In this document: positions 7,892 to 15,803 of the stretch, piece by piece
Numbering within the stretch: the first letter of the stretch is position 1
How the letters are laid out: each line of letters starts with the position of its first letter
Assembly (NCBI GenBank): GCA_002491905.1
Contig: DKWV01000015.1
Coordinates: 69,253-133,252 of the forward strand
DNA length: 64,000 bases
From: Lachnospiraceae bacterium UBA7143
GTDB lineage: Bacteria; Bacillota; Clostridia; Lachnospirales; Lachnospiraceae
Direction: 5' to 3'
Notes under the pieces: generated by a model
What the model saw: the letters and a program-made list of their open reading frames with translations, nothing else
What the model was told of the DNA's origin: nothing
Databases searched by the model: none
Made by a program: the position numbers and the translations under genes

Positions 7892-9211
7892 ATGAGAAAA
7901 AGGATTTTGACGGTATTTCTAGCTATCATTGCGGCAGTAAATCTATGTGCCTGTGGCGACAACGAGTCAACTCCGGCTCCAGCTCCCGCTATGGACGCAC
8001 CAGCAGAAGAAATATCAACGGAAAAAACAAGTGACGAGGCAGCATCGGCAGAAGATGTCTATGATGAGGAATACTCCGCCGATGACCTGGTGGACATGTG
8101 GTCTTCAGGAAGTCTTACTAAAGAGGATATTGAATATAAGGTTGCCACTGGTGAGATAAGTTATGAGGCTTACGAGGAGTTTTTAGACCTTGTGGAGAAT
8201 GACCAAGAATTTGCTATCGATCAATCAGATACCGAGATAATTATGGTTCTTTACAATTATGATACTGCAGAGATATCAGTTCAATCTGTCAATTCGGAAA
8301 ATGGAGAAAAAAATATAATTTCATCATTTACAGTTTATCAACGAGCAACTTCAAAGTCTGACGGAAGAAAATGGATAAATTTACTTTCAAATACGGGCTG
8401 TTCAACAAGAGCACCCTTGAAGCGGATGTTCTCAGAAGATTACAAGTATATTGCCATAACAAGATTTGCAGAAGATACAGGAGAATATCATGCAGGATAT
8501 TATGATGAAGAGAAAAGATTTCATGACGTAACGGTGGCTGTTGATGCAGTAGGTGGAGATTTTGACGAACCGATTAAGCAGATTTCTATAGGCTTCACCG
8601 AAGATGGGTACTTTGTGTTTGCTGAGTTACCACCGAAATCTTTAGACACCTTGTTTGTTGGCGGATATCATGCATATAATTCAGACTGGAAAGTTTATCA
8701 GGTTAATTTGGGAGAAAATGGAGAGGTAATTGAAAGTTCGATGAAACCATATGACGATTTGAACAGATTGCAGGGCGACAACTGGGAATGGCTTGAAGAA
8801 GGCTGTGAAGTGACAGATTGGATGGACGAAACACGTTGTCTTCTTAATTATCCAGAGGAAACGGCAAGGTTGCTGTATGGCGAATTAAGGATTGATCGAT
8901 GGAATGTACGTGTTTTCGATACGCAAACGCAGGAATATTCATCTTTGATATCGGGTGAAACGAGAACAAATTGGAGCGGGGTTATAAGTCCTGATGGTAG
9001 GAATGTAGCTTTTTTGTCAGCGCCAAAACAAGGAACCGGCAACGCATCACTCTATTCTGTTCCGATAGACGGCGGAGAACCTGTAAGGATATGCGATGAT
9101 ATTTCTGTCAACCGTACTAGCGTTAACAATGTCTCAAGCAGACCAGCTAATTACACTTATAGTTCAGCGGGCAATAGTATTGCATTTCTGACTGAATGGA
9201 TTAATCCTTAA
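7892..9211 (+). CDS. Lipoprotein with TolB/PD40-like C-terminus, unknown function
   Basis: A 439-residue predicted lipoprotein. The signal peptide ends at lipobox LCAC (Cys21). A Pro/Ala then acidic linker spans about residues 25-80. The C-terminal part has beta-propeller-like motifs (VISPDGRNVAFLSAP, SLYSVPIDGGEPV, SSAGNSIAFLTEW) resembling TolB/PD40 repeats. AGGGAGG lies about 10 bp before the ATG at 7892; the upstream ATG at 7823 would place the hairpin inside the gene and bury the signal peptide. Base composition is clearly more AT-rich than the flanking lipoprotein and flagellar genes, suggesting separate ancestry. It probably sits on the outer face of the membrane. Function unknown. Confidence 0.8.
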   Translation: MRKRILTVFLAIIAAVNLCACGDNESTPAPAPAMDAPAEEISTEKTSDEAASAEDVYDEEYSADDLVDMWSSGSLTKEDIEYKVATGEISYEAYEEFLDLVENDQEFAIDQSDTEIIMVLYNYDTAEISVQSVNSENGEKNIISSFTVYQRATSKSDGRKWINLLSNTGCSTRAPLKRMFSEDYKYIAITRFAEDTGEYHAGYYDEEKRFHDVTVAVDAVGGDFDEPIKQISIGFTEDGYFVFAELPPKSLDTLFVGGYHAYNSDWKVYQVNLGENGEVIESSMKPYDDLNRLQGDNWEWLEEGCEVTDWMDETRCLLNYPEETARLLYGELRIDRWNVRVFDTQTQEYSSLISGETRTNWSGVISPDGRNVAFLSAPKQGTGNASLYSVPIDGGEPVRICDDISVNRTSVNNVSSRPANYTYSSAGNSIAFLTEWINP

Positions 9212-9221
9212 CTTTTCATGA

Positions 9222-9332
9222 AATTATAACTCGACCACCAGCACTGCTGCCTTTACAGTAAAAATCTTAGATGCCAATCATATTGATGTTTATTATGGCG
9301 ACAATATCACGGAATTACAGAGGACAGAATAG
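9222..9332 (+). pseudogene. 3' remnant of a truncated gene
   Basis: A 36-codon frame without a start codon ends at a TAG overlapping the next gene's ribosome site. It reads ...FTVKILDANHIDVYYGD... to LQRTE, a plausible beta-rich C-terminus. Its 5' part is missing, so a deletion or insertion probably joined the preceding lipoprotein gene to it. Confidence 0.45.
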
Positions 9333-9344
9333 GAGGAAAAAGAA

Positions 9345-9710
9345 ATGTTGTATTTAGCGGTATATTTAATCATGTGGGCAATTATCGGGAGCATTTTCGG
9401 AGTGGCGACTAACGCCATAATCAAAAACCGGGGGTATTCGGAAAATTGGTTCTGGTGGGGCTTTTTCTTTGGCTTTATTGCAATGATCGTAGCCCTGTCA
9501 AAACCGGTCAGTCATTCCCAACACACATATGATGATGCGGATTCTGCCGCCTCATCATATACTTATTCAGATAAGTTGAGCAGCATAAGCAGGCAATACA
9601 AATACGGCTATGACCAAAAGCTCGCGCCTAATCAATGGCGCTGCCAGAAATGCGGAAGGGCAAATGCAGATTATGTCGGCACCTGTGCCTGCGGGAACAC
9701 CAAAAGCTGA
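9345..9710 (+). CDS. Membrane protein with C-terminal zinc ribbon (121 aa)
   Basis: Two hydrophobic segments (about residues 3-25 and 37-52) are followed by a polar Ser/Tyr-rich linker and a C-terminal four-cysteine ribbon: CQKC at about 101-104 and CACG near the end. The topology suggests a small inner-membrane protein with a cytosolic zinc finger. GGAGG precedes the ATG. It is the first of four tightly spaced genes (gaps of 19 and 11 bp, then a 4-bp overlap), presumably one operon. No specific function recognised. Confidence 0.75.
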   Translation: MLYLAVYLIMWAIIGSIFGVATNAIIKNRGYSENWFWWGFFFGFIAMIVALSKPVSHSQHTYDDADSAASSYTYSDKLSSISRQYKYGYDQKLAPNQWRCQKCGRANADYVGTCACGNTKS

Positions 9711-9729
9711 AAGATGAGGAGGGAACAAA

Positions 9730-10206
9730 ATGACTTGGACTATTATTTTGATTGTCTTGTTTGTTACGGTTGTTGCCTATGTCAATTTTTCCAGATATTA
9801 TAGACTGATTGACAAAGGCCAGATTATTAAGAGGCCGGCAAATTTTGAAGAAAAGGCTGAGATATTTACTCTTTGCAATGCCAGCTGGGAGCGGGTTTTG
9901 GAGGAATTACGTACTGCTGATTATCACCGCGCGGCCAGTGGGAGCGCAGATGCACAGCATCCGCTGATGGTTTATAAAGGTGCTGGGTGGGGAGCCGAAC
10001 TGTATAAAATGGAAACCGATGCGGGAGAAAAAGATTCCTATTATTTCCATTTTACAAATTGGGATACCATGAACGGGGTAAACCCTCAATCAGAGAAGAT
10101 GAACACCCTGCTTACCACTATTGAAAAAGTTTTTCTAAAAATTGACCCGCAGACACAAGTTTCTACGGAAGACATCAAGGTAAAACACAGACCTAAATTT
10201 TTTTAA
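9730..10206 (+). CDS. Single-pass membrane protein, unknown (158 aa)
   Basis: An N-terminal hydrophobic helix (residues 3-20) anchors a soluble alpha/beta domain of about 135 residues (CNASWERVLEELR, YYFHFTNWDTMNG). GAGGAGGG lies 8 bp upstream of the ATG. It is in the small membrane-protein operon, following the zinc-ribbon gene by 19 bp. Family not recognised. Confidence 0.75.
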   Translation: MTWTIILIVLFVTVVAYVNFSRYYRLIDKGQIIKRPANFEEKAEIFTLCNASWERVLEELRTADYHRAASGSADAQHPLMVYKGAGWGAELYKMETDAGEKDSYYFHFTNWDTMNGVNPQSEKMNTLLTTIEKVFLKIDPQTQVSTEDIKVKHRPKFF

Positions 10207-10217
10207 GGAGGAGAAAG

Positions 10218-10406
10218 ATGAGTACAGCATTAGTTTGGGTGATAATAATAGGTGCGGTATTGGCGATTTATGTGGTAAAGTATGTCATCAGGCTTATCGT
10301 ATATAAAGGAGCCGATGTGGTTTCTGATGCCATAAAAGATAAAAAGAGGCAGGAAACCCCTAAACCGGAAAATTTGGCGGACAAATATGAGGGTGATAAA
10401 GAATGA
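10218..10406 (+). CDS. Small membrane protein (62 aa)
   Basis: One hydrophobic helix covers residues 5-32 and is followed by a short charged tail (DKKRQETPKPENL). The ribosome site AAGGAGG is ideal. The stop overlaps the next start by 4 bp (ATGA), implying coupled translation. Function unknown. Confidence 0.7.
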   Translation: MSTALVWVIIIGAVLAIYVVKYVIRLIVYKGADVVSDAIKDKKRQETPKPENLADKYEGDKE

Positions 10407-10804
10407 TAACCGTTATGAAATGCAATAAATGTGGAAAAATTTATCCGCTTGGCGAATCATGGTGCCCTTTTTGCGGACTACGCTTAATGGAAACCGCTGT
10501 CGAAAACGCAGATGATGAAGATGCCCTCATGTCAAATATGAATCAGGAACCAACCCCTGGAAAGTTAGAACCGGGGATTGGCTCTAATACTGGCCTCTAT
10601 TCGCTTCTCCTTAATATCTTTGTCGTTATTATCTGTATATTAGGCGGCGTTTGGGGATATGGAATGTTCGGTGGCTCTACAGGCGGAATTTTTGCAGGGT
10701 TGATGAGATCATCCAGCGTGATCGCGGGCGCTTCCGGCAGCGTAGCAAAAGATACCCCCTTTATCTCTGAAAGGTTGCCCGCGGCGTCCTCCAGCACCAC
10801 ATAG
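10403..10804 (+). CDS. Zinc-ribbon membrane protein, chimeric 3' end
   Basis: The N-terminus is a zinc ribbon (CNKCGKIYP and CPFCG, four Cys). An acidic linker and a hydrophobic helix rich in Gly follow (LNIFVVIICILGGVWGYG). From about 10700 the frame becomes Ser/Thr-rich and is exactly antisense to the C-terminal region of the InlB-repeat protein. The genuine gene is therefore probably cut at this junction and only residues 1 to about 99 are native. The start at 10403 overlaps the preceding stop; Met at 10415 is an alternative. Confidence 0.6.
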   Translation: MITVMKCNKCGKIYPLGESWCPFCGLRLMETAVENADDEDALMSNMNQEPTPGKLEPGIGSNTGLYSLLLNIFVVIICILGGVWGYGMFGGSTGGIFAGLMRSSSVIAGASGSVAKDTPFISERLPAASSSTT

Positions 10805-13377
10805 ACCTTATGTACCGCTCCCGGCGTAAGGCCCGTGACGGCGAGATCGGCAGATGTGCCGCCGGTGATCTCCTGTGTGCCGCCTTTCTGTTCATCGCCC
10901 TGCGCGCCTGAAACGACCGCCTGTGCGTCTGCGGGCGTCTCCGCCGGGTCAACGATCCAGTAGACCTTCCCGCCCTCGGAGGGGGTAAAGGTGATGGCCG
11001 CGCTGTCTGCTTTGACATTCTTTACTGTGGGTCCTTCGCTGAAAGCGGGGTCTCCCGTGTCCAGCATGACCCTGAACGCCTCGCTCTCCGGCGATTCATT
11101 TCCCGCCGCGTCCTTTGCCTTGAAGCGGTAGGTATGATTCCCTTCCAATACGGTATAGCTATAGTCGTATGCAGTCGTTCCGTTGCCTTTAAAGTCACTC
11201 ACTTCTTTGTAACCGCCACCGTCAATGCTCACCAGAAGCTTCGTCACACCCACGTTGTCTGAAAGCGTCAGCGGAATCGTTGTCTGTGCATTCGTCCAGT
11301 CTTCGGGCAGGGTCACGCCGCTTTTCAGGACCGGCTTATCAGGCAGTACCGCATCTACCCAGTAAGCGTACAGCGTCTGGGCCGCTGTGATCTTCACGGG
11401 AGTCGTATCCTTGACCTGACTCCCTGTTCCGTCCGCCTGTGTGAACCAGCCCTTGAAGGTATAACCTGTTTTTACAGGCGCTGGCAGTGTGCCATAGGTA
11501 CCGTTATAAGTTACGCTCTTTTCCGTAGTGCCGGTACTGCCTGTGGCACCCTGATAATTGAAGGTCACTTTATAGGTATTCGCCGTCCATGTCGCCGTCA
11601 GGGTGATCGCCTCCGTATAATTTGTTGCGCCTAATGTAAGGTTTTTCTTCGCCGTACTGCCGTTATTTACTTTCCACCCCGCAAAGGTATAGCCCGTTTT
11701 GGTCGGATTGCCAACTGCTGTACTGCTTCCGTAGGTGTGCTTTGTCGGTTTGTTCGCGCTCGCAAGCGTCGCGCCTTCAAGACCGCTGTATGTTATGTCA
11801 TACTTGTTCGCCGTCCAGTTGGCAGTATAGCTGCGGTCTCCCGTACTCCCTTTCGCTATGGTAACTTTTGTGCTGTTGCCCGTTATTCCCGTGCCGCTCC
11901 AGCCCGCAAACGTGTAACCTGTCTGTGTCGGATTATGCAAAGTAATGGCATTGCTTTCAACGGTGTACTCTATGGGATTTTTCTGACCACTTTGCAGTGC
12001 GCCTCCGTTTAAGTTATAGCTGATTGTATAGGTATTCGCCGTCCAGTTGGCGGTATAGCTGCGGTTTCCCGTACTCCCTTTCGCAATGGTGACGCTTGTG
12101 CTGCTGCCCGTCAGCCCCGTGCCGCTCCAGCCCGTGAAGACATAGCCTGCGCGGACGGGATTCTTTAAGGTAAAGGCAGGCGTCTCTATATGGTAGGTCC
12201 CCGGATTGTCGCCGCCTTCCAGCTTGCCGCCCGCCAGATCGTAGGTGATGTTATAGTTCACAGGCGTCCAGCGCGCATAGACGGTCATATCCTCATCGGG
12301 AAGTTTGTAGCCGGCAGTAATCTGCGCCCCGCCTGTTTGGGCTGTATACCAGCCGCCAAACGTATAATGTTCCCTCGTCAGCACAGGAAGCGCATCCAGG
12401 GAATCGCCGCTCATGAAATCCTTTGTCGTTGTCCCGCCGGCGCCGCCGTTTGCGTCAAAGGTTATGATATAAGGACGGAGAACCGCCTCTCCGCCTTTCA
12501 GGGCCACATGATAGCCCTGCGTGTTTTTGAAATACTTGGCAGGGTCCTTGCCTGACATATAGGTGTCAAAGTTCTCGATAATGGTAAGCGGGTTGGCGGA
12601 AGAGGGCTTTAACTGATCCACGTGATCCACATACACCGTATACGGTTCCGTATTGGTCAGCGCGCCTGTCAGTCTGACCTTTCCCGTCGCATTGTTATTA
12701 TTGTTGATTGAAATGTTGATGTCCGCTCCGCCATAGTTACTGCCCTGATGTGCCAGAATCTTCTGATTGCCGGACATCTCCAGAACGCCCCCGAAAAGAG
12801 AAACGCCGCTGATGGCGCCGCCGTATACCTTCAGCGTCCCCGCTACGCTGATTCCACCGATTCCGTCGTTTACTTTTGGTCTTATCCTGCCCGTACCCGC
12901 TGAAGAACAGTCGTACACGTTCAGCGTTGCCCCGTCTGGCACCGTAATCGCCCAGTTTTCCCTCATTAGCAGATCATTCCCGTTCAGGCAGAGCGTGGCC
13001 TCTGCTCCCTCCTCGACTTGCCATGTCCCAAATGTTGACAGGTTTTTTTCCATATAATATTTTTGGCCATTCTTCAGCGAACTGCCAGCATAGAGGGTAT
13101 TGCTCCAGCTCGAATGATCTCCGTGATCGCTGCCAGCCGCCGCCATGACCATCATGTCTTCTGAAAGGGTCTCCGCAATCTCCGCCCACGCCGCCAGTTT
13201 CTCCAGCGCCTCCTGCGGCAGCAGCGCCTGTTCTTCCTCCGTCAGCGCCTCTATCTCCTCCTGAATGGCGAGAGCTTCCTTGGCATAGTCCTGCAGCCCC
13301 TCCATCCACTCCGCATATGCCTCCTCATAGTCCTCCTCATCGCCCTCCCAGCTGTCGATATCCGGCTCTTTTTCCAT
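10597..13377 (-). CDS. C-terminal piece of lipoprotein copy 2: InlB-type B-repeat protein
   Basis: A 926-codon ORF, in frame with the 13384-13854 piece and separated from it only by a TAG. From the N-terminus it has an acidic helical segment (1-80) and a beta-helix-like region (about 85-300). Five Listeria-Bacteroides/InlB B-repeats follow, each with the pattern GYTFxGW ... TANW/AYW (about 305-690). Ig/Fn3-like domains come last (DNVGVTKLLVSIDGG; LAVTGLTPGAVHKVYVVLEDAAGN). After about 10705 the reading is antisense to the zinc-ribbon gene, so the last 35 or so residues are not native. An ATG at 13377 exists but has no clear ribosome site and no signal peptide, so this piece alone is unlikely to be secreted. 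Confidence 0.7.
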   Translation of the reverse strand: MEKEPDIDSWEGDEEDYEEAYAEWMEGLQDYAKEALAIQEEIEALTEEEQALLPQEALEKLAAWAEIAETLSEDMMVMAAAGSDHGDHSSWSNTLYAGSSLKNGQKYYMEKNLSTFGTWQVEEGAEATLCLNGNDLLMRENWAITVPDGATLNVYDCSSAGTGRIRPKVNDGIGGISVAGTLKVYGGAISGVSLFGGVLEMSGNQKILAHQGSNYGGADINISINNNNNATGKVRLTGALTNTEPYTVYVDHVDQLKPSSANPLTIIENFDTYMSGKDPAKYFKNTQGYHVALKGGEAVLRPYIITFDANGGAGGTTTKDFMSGDSLDALPVLTREHYTFGGWYTAQTGGAQITAGYKLPDEDMTVYARWTPVNYNITYDLAGGKLEGGDNPGTYHIETPAFTLKNPVRAGYVFTGWSGTGLTGSSTSVTIAKGSTGNRSYTANWTANTYTISYNLNGGALQSGQKNPIEYTVESNAITLHNPTQTGYTFAGWSGTGITGNSTKVTIAKGSTGDRSYTANWTANKYDITYSGLEGATLASANKPTKHTYGSSTAVGNPTKTGYTFAGWKVNNGSTAKKNLTLGATNYTEAITLTATWTANTYKVTFNYQGATGSTGTTEKSVTYNGTYGTLPAPVKTGYTFKGWFTQADGTGSQVKDTTPVKITAAQTLYAYWVDAVLPDKPVLKSGVTLPEDWTNAQTTIPLTLSDNVGVTKLLVSIDGGGYKEVSDFKGNGTTAYDYSYTVLEGNHTYRFKAKDAAGNESPESEAFRVMLDTGDPAFSEGPTVKNVKADSAAITFTPSEGGKVYWIVDPAETPADAQAVVSGAQGDEQKGGTQEITGGTSADLAVTGLTPGAVHKVYVVLEDAAGNLSEIKGVSFATLPEAPAITLDDLINPAKIPPVEPPNIPYPQTPPNIQIITTKILRRSE

Positions 13378-13383
13378 GTATTC

Positions 13384-13854
13384 CTACGCGTCCGGCAGCG
13401 CCGCAATCCGATCAAGCAGCGCCTGTATAACGGCAGCTATGTCGTCTCCTACCGTCACCGTGATCTGCGGCAGGCTCACGCCCTCCGAGAGCACATAGCC
13501 CTCCGGCAAAACTGCGGTAAAGGTATAGGTTCCCTCCACGCTTCGGTCGTACGCCGGGTCGGACTCCCATGTGACGTTCCCGATGGTGACGGCCTTTTCC
13601 CGCGTATCAGCCTGCCCATTCGTCAGCGTGCCCGCCGTCAGATCGTCCTGCGGGTTCTCCGACGCGTATACGGGCATGACAAAAGAGCCGGTCTCTATGC
13701 TGAAACCAGCTGTCGTCCTGTTGTCCGCGCTACCTAATGTTTCCGGGGCGTCCGCGCCTGTGCCGTCGTCTGCGCCCGTACCATTGTCTGTTCCGTCGTC
13801 CGCGCTCCGGGTATCTTCGCTGTTTTCTACGGCAGGGGATTCGTCGCCATTCAC
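13384..13854 (-). CDS. Middle piece of lipoprotein copy 2 (linker plus Ig-like segment)
   Basis: This ORF ends DRIAALPDA then TAG. The same frame is open upstream through a Gly/Asp/Asn repeat to the poly-G tract at 14280-14289, so the listed start is only the first ATG. It matches copy 1 in TWES-PAYD, EGYVL and the ITVTV strand. At the stop, copy 1 reads LPDPEEY whereas this copy reads LPDA-stop-EY: a Glu codon is replaced by TAG. It is best read as the central part of a broken gene. Confidence 0.6.
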   Translation of the reverse strand: MNGDESPAVENSEDTRSADDGTDNGTGADDGTGADAPETLGSADNRTTAGFSIETGSFVMPVYASENPQDDLTAGTLTNGQADTREKAVTIGNVTWESDPAYDRSVEGTYTFTAVLPEGYVLSEGVSLPQITVTVGDDIAAVIQALLDRIAALPDA

Positions 13855-14276
13855 GCCGCCCGCGCCGTTACTGTTTTCGCTGCCGCCGGAAGTCTCTGCA
13901 CTGCCGGGATTCCCCTCGCTGTCGTTACTGCTGTCGCCCGTGCCGTCATCATTTCCGCCAGCGTTACTGTCGCCGCCCGTGCCGCCATTTCCGTCGTCGT
14001 TACTGCTGTCGTCCGTGCCGCTATTTTCGTTGCCGTTACTGTCGCCGCCCGTGCCGCCATTTCCCTCGTCGTTTCCGCCGCCGTTACTGCTGTCGCCCGT
14101 GCCGCCATTTCCCTCGTCGTTTCCGCCGTCGTTACTGTTATCGCCTTTGCCGTCGCCGGGGATATCGCCGCCGTTGTTATCGCCGTCGCCAGGGGTTCCG
14201 CCGCCGTTATTGCCGTCTTCTTCACCGGGGGTCTTATCCTGACCATCCTTGTCACCCTCAGAATCTTCGGGCGGTT
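13855..14276 (-). repeat. Gly/Asp/Asn-coding low-complexity repeat
   Basis: Imperfect tandem units built from GGC, GAC, AAC and AGT codons encode a flexible acidic linker in the frame of the middle piece. Copy 1 has a similar linker at about 2190-2520. Such repeats can change length by slippage. Confidence 0.7.
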
Positions 14277-14633
14277 TTACCCCCCCCCCTCGTTTTTGGC
14301 GCCACCGTCCGCCACATACGCCTCCAGCGTGTCGGGCAGATTCAGTTCTTCTATATTCGTGCCAAGAGGGACGGTCTGCTCCCGCACCTCGTCCGGCAGG
14401 CTAGTGAAGCCCGTGATCACGGTATCCGTGTTTCCAGCCGTCCCATTGTCTCCGTTTCCCTGCTGTAAGGCGGCTTCCACCTGTTCCACGCCATTCGGGA
14501 TCGTAAGGGGCGCTACGGACGCCGGTCCACAGCCCGTAAACAGCATGGACAAAGCAAGTCCAGACGCCAGTATGCGCAGATGTTTCCTTTTGCCCAACCT
14601 TATCCACGCTCTTTCTTCTCTTCGTCTGTACAT
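14277..14633 (-). CDS. N-terminal piece of lipoprotein copy 2
   Basis: A 118-residue ORF with a lipoprotein signal (LSMLFTGCGP, Cys at about residue 36), closely matching the N-terminus of copy 1 including LPDEVREQTVPLG. It ends NEGGG-stop immediately at a run of ten G. The downstream frame continues as the Gly/Asp linker if one G is added or two are removed. In copy 1 the matching site has five G and stays in frame. As it stands it would make only a lipid-anchored peptide. Confidence 0.65.
   Translation of the reverse strand: MYRRREERAWIRLGKRKHLRILASGLALSMLFTGCGPASVAPLTIPNGVEQVEAALQQGNGDNGTAGNTDTVITGFTSLPDEVREQTVPLGTNIEELNLPDTLEAYVADGGAKNEGGG
14280..14289 (-). other. Ten-base G tract that sets the reading frame
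   Basis: Ten consecutive G on the coding (minus) strand, starting right after GA of a Glu codon. Lengths of 8 or 11 would fuse the lipoprotein signal to the repeat-rich body; 10 gives an immediate TAA. The tract has the form of a contingency (phase-variation) site but could also be a sequencing error or decay. Confidence 0.7.
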
Positions 14634-14713
14634 CTTCTATCCCTCCATGATACATCTGTCTGTGCCGTTTTCAACCTAACTATAGCATGCCAGAATAAAA
14701 TAATTAATGTTAT

Positions 14714-14745
14714 GGTATAGATCGCATATTTTGAGGTATAGATTG
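14714..14745. promoter_or_regulatory. Candidate LytTR operator at lipoprotein copy 2
   Basis: GGTATAGATCG (14714-14724) and GGTATAGATTG (14735-14745), period 21 bp. The half-sites closely match those at 3106-3137. The pair lies about 80 bp upstream of the copy 2 start; a possible minus-strand extended -10 (TGCTATAGT) is at 14679-14687. Confidence 0.5.
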
Positions 14746-14770
14746 TCACCCTGTCCCCTCTGGCTGCGAT

Positions 14771-14827
14771 TTATAATACTATTATCATGGATATACTAAC
14801 ATAACCACCCATGAACAACTCAAGTGG
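14771..14827. repeat. Conserved upstream block, copy 2
   Basis: Partner of the block at 2941-2997, about 88% identical by eye. Here it lies beyond the 21-bp repeats, between lipoprotein copy 2 and the divergent MerR-type gene. Confidence 0.75.
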
Positions 14828-14887
14828 GGGTGGAAAATTTTTTAGGGAAAATAGGGATTACTTCCAATAAAAGAAGGAGCGTTTACT

Positions 14888-15724
14888 ATGGAAAACCCAA
14901 TCGACAGTACGACTAACGAGAGCGATTACAGCTTATTTTCTATCCGGCAGGCGGCGCACGCCTGCAGCCTTTCCCGTTCCAGCCTGATCCGTCTGGAAGA
15001 AAAGGGGCTTCTCACACCAGTCTACACCGATGCAGACAGCAAATACCGTTACTATGATAACAACAACATCGCCCGCATTCTGCAAATCCAGAAATTCCAG
15101 CGAATGGGATTTAGCCCGGAAGAGATCATCTCCTACTATGAGGGCGGCGGAAAAGCGGATGAACTTCTTACCATTTTGGAGCAGAGGCTGTCCGTACTGC
15201 AGCAGCAGGTTGTAGAAATGCGGCTGCGTTCCCATGATGTGCCGGATATGTCCCTGTCCATCATAGAGATTCCCGAAGCCATATGCTGCGTCCGCAGGTA
15301 TCAGGGCGCGCTGATTCAGGATAAATACCATGCCTCATATGATTTTTTCCATGAATGTGTAGAAAAAGGAATCGTCCTTGCGCCGGAACCGTTTTTCATC
15401 ATCGATGAGCGCACGGACTATCTGGAGGGAACCCTTTCTTCCACACCCTATGATTCCTATGTCTGTATGCCCGTTCTGCCAGAACATGCGCCGAAGGATG
15501 CTGTCACCTTTCCCTCCTGCACTGCCCTTTCCCTGCTGGTTTATGGCAGTTACGGCAACATCAATGAGGCTTATCTCTATCTGGGTGAACAGGTGCGTAA
15601 ACGGGGATTGACCCCTGTCGGATATATCCGGCTGATCGCTCTGGTCGCTCCTTATGTTGGGAAGGAGATCGATCCGGACAGGTATTGTACGCAGCTGATG
15701 CTGCCGGTTGCGGACAGCCAATAA
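14888..15724 (+). CDS. MerR-family transcriptional regulator with GyrI-like effector domain
   Basis: A 278-residue cytoplasmic regulator. Residues 15-85 form a MerR winged helix (FSIRQAAHACSLSRSSLIRLEEKGLL, YRYYDNNNI). A coiled coil follows (95-120). The last 150 residues resemble the GyrI/AraC-E.B. ligand-binding fold (IEIPEAICCVRRYQG, CTALSLLVYGSYGNI). MerR-GyrI proteins such as BmrR typically bind hydrophobic drugs and remodel promoters with long spacers. AAGGAG stands 8 bp upstream of the ATG. It diverges from lipoprotein copy 2 and might control it; no MerR dyad was confirmed. Confidence 0.88.
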   Translation: MENPIDSTTNESDYSLFSIRQAAHACSLSRSSLIRLEEKGLLTPVYTDADSKYRYYDNNNIARILQIQKFQRMGFSPEEIISYYEGGGKADELLTILEQRLSVLQQQVVEMRLRSHDVPDMSLSIIEIPEAICCVRRYQGALIQDKYHASYDFFHECVEKGIVLAPEPFFIIDERTDYLEGTLSSTPYDSYVCMPVLPEHAPKDAVTFPSCTALSLLVYGSYGNINEAYLYLGEQVRKRGLTPVGYIRLIALVAPYVGKEIDPDRYCTQLMLPVADSQ

Positions 15725-15770
15725 AAAAAGCCCTTGCAAATGCCTATTTCTCAGCATTTACAAGGGCTTT
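15723..15770 (-). terminator. Intrinsic terminator after tsf
   Basis: A long stem, AAAGCCCTTGCAAATGC against GCATTTACAAGGGCTTT, closed by a short loop. On the minus strand it is followed by a run of seven T, so it mainly ends the rpsB-tsf transcript. It may also serve the MerR gene from the other side. Confidence 0.9.
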
Positions 15771-15803
15771 CCCGTTCTGGCTCAAATCGGTCTGAAATAA
15801 AGC

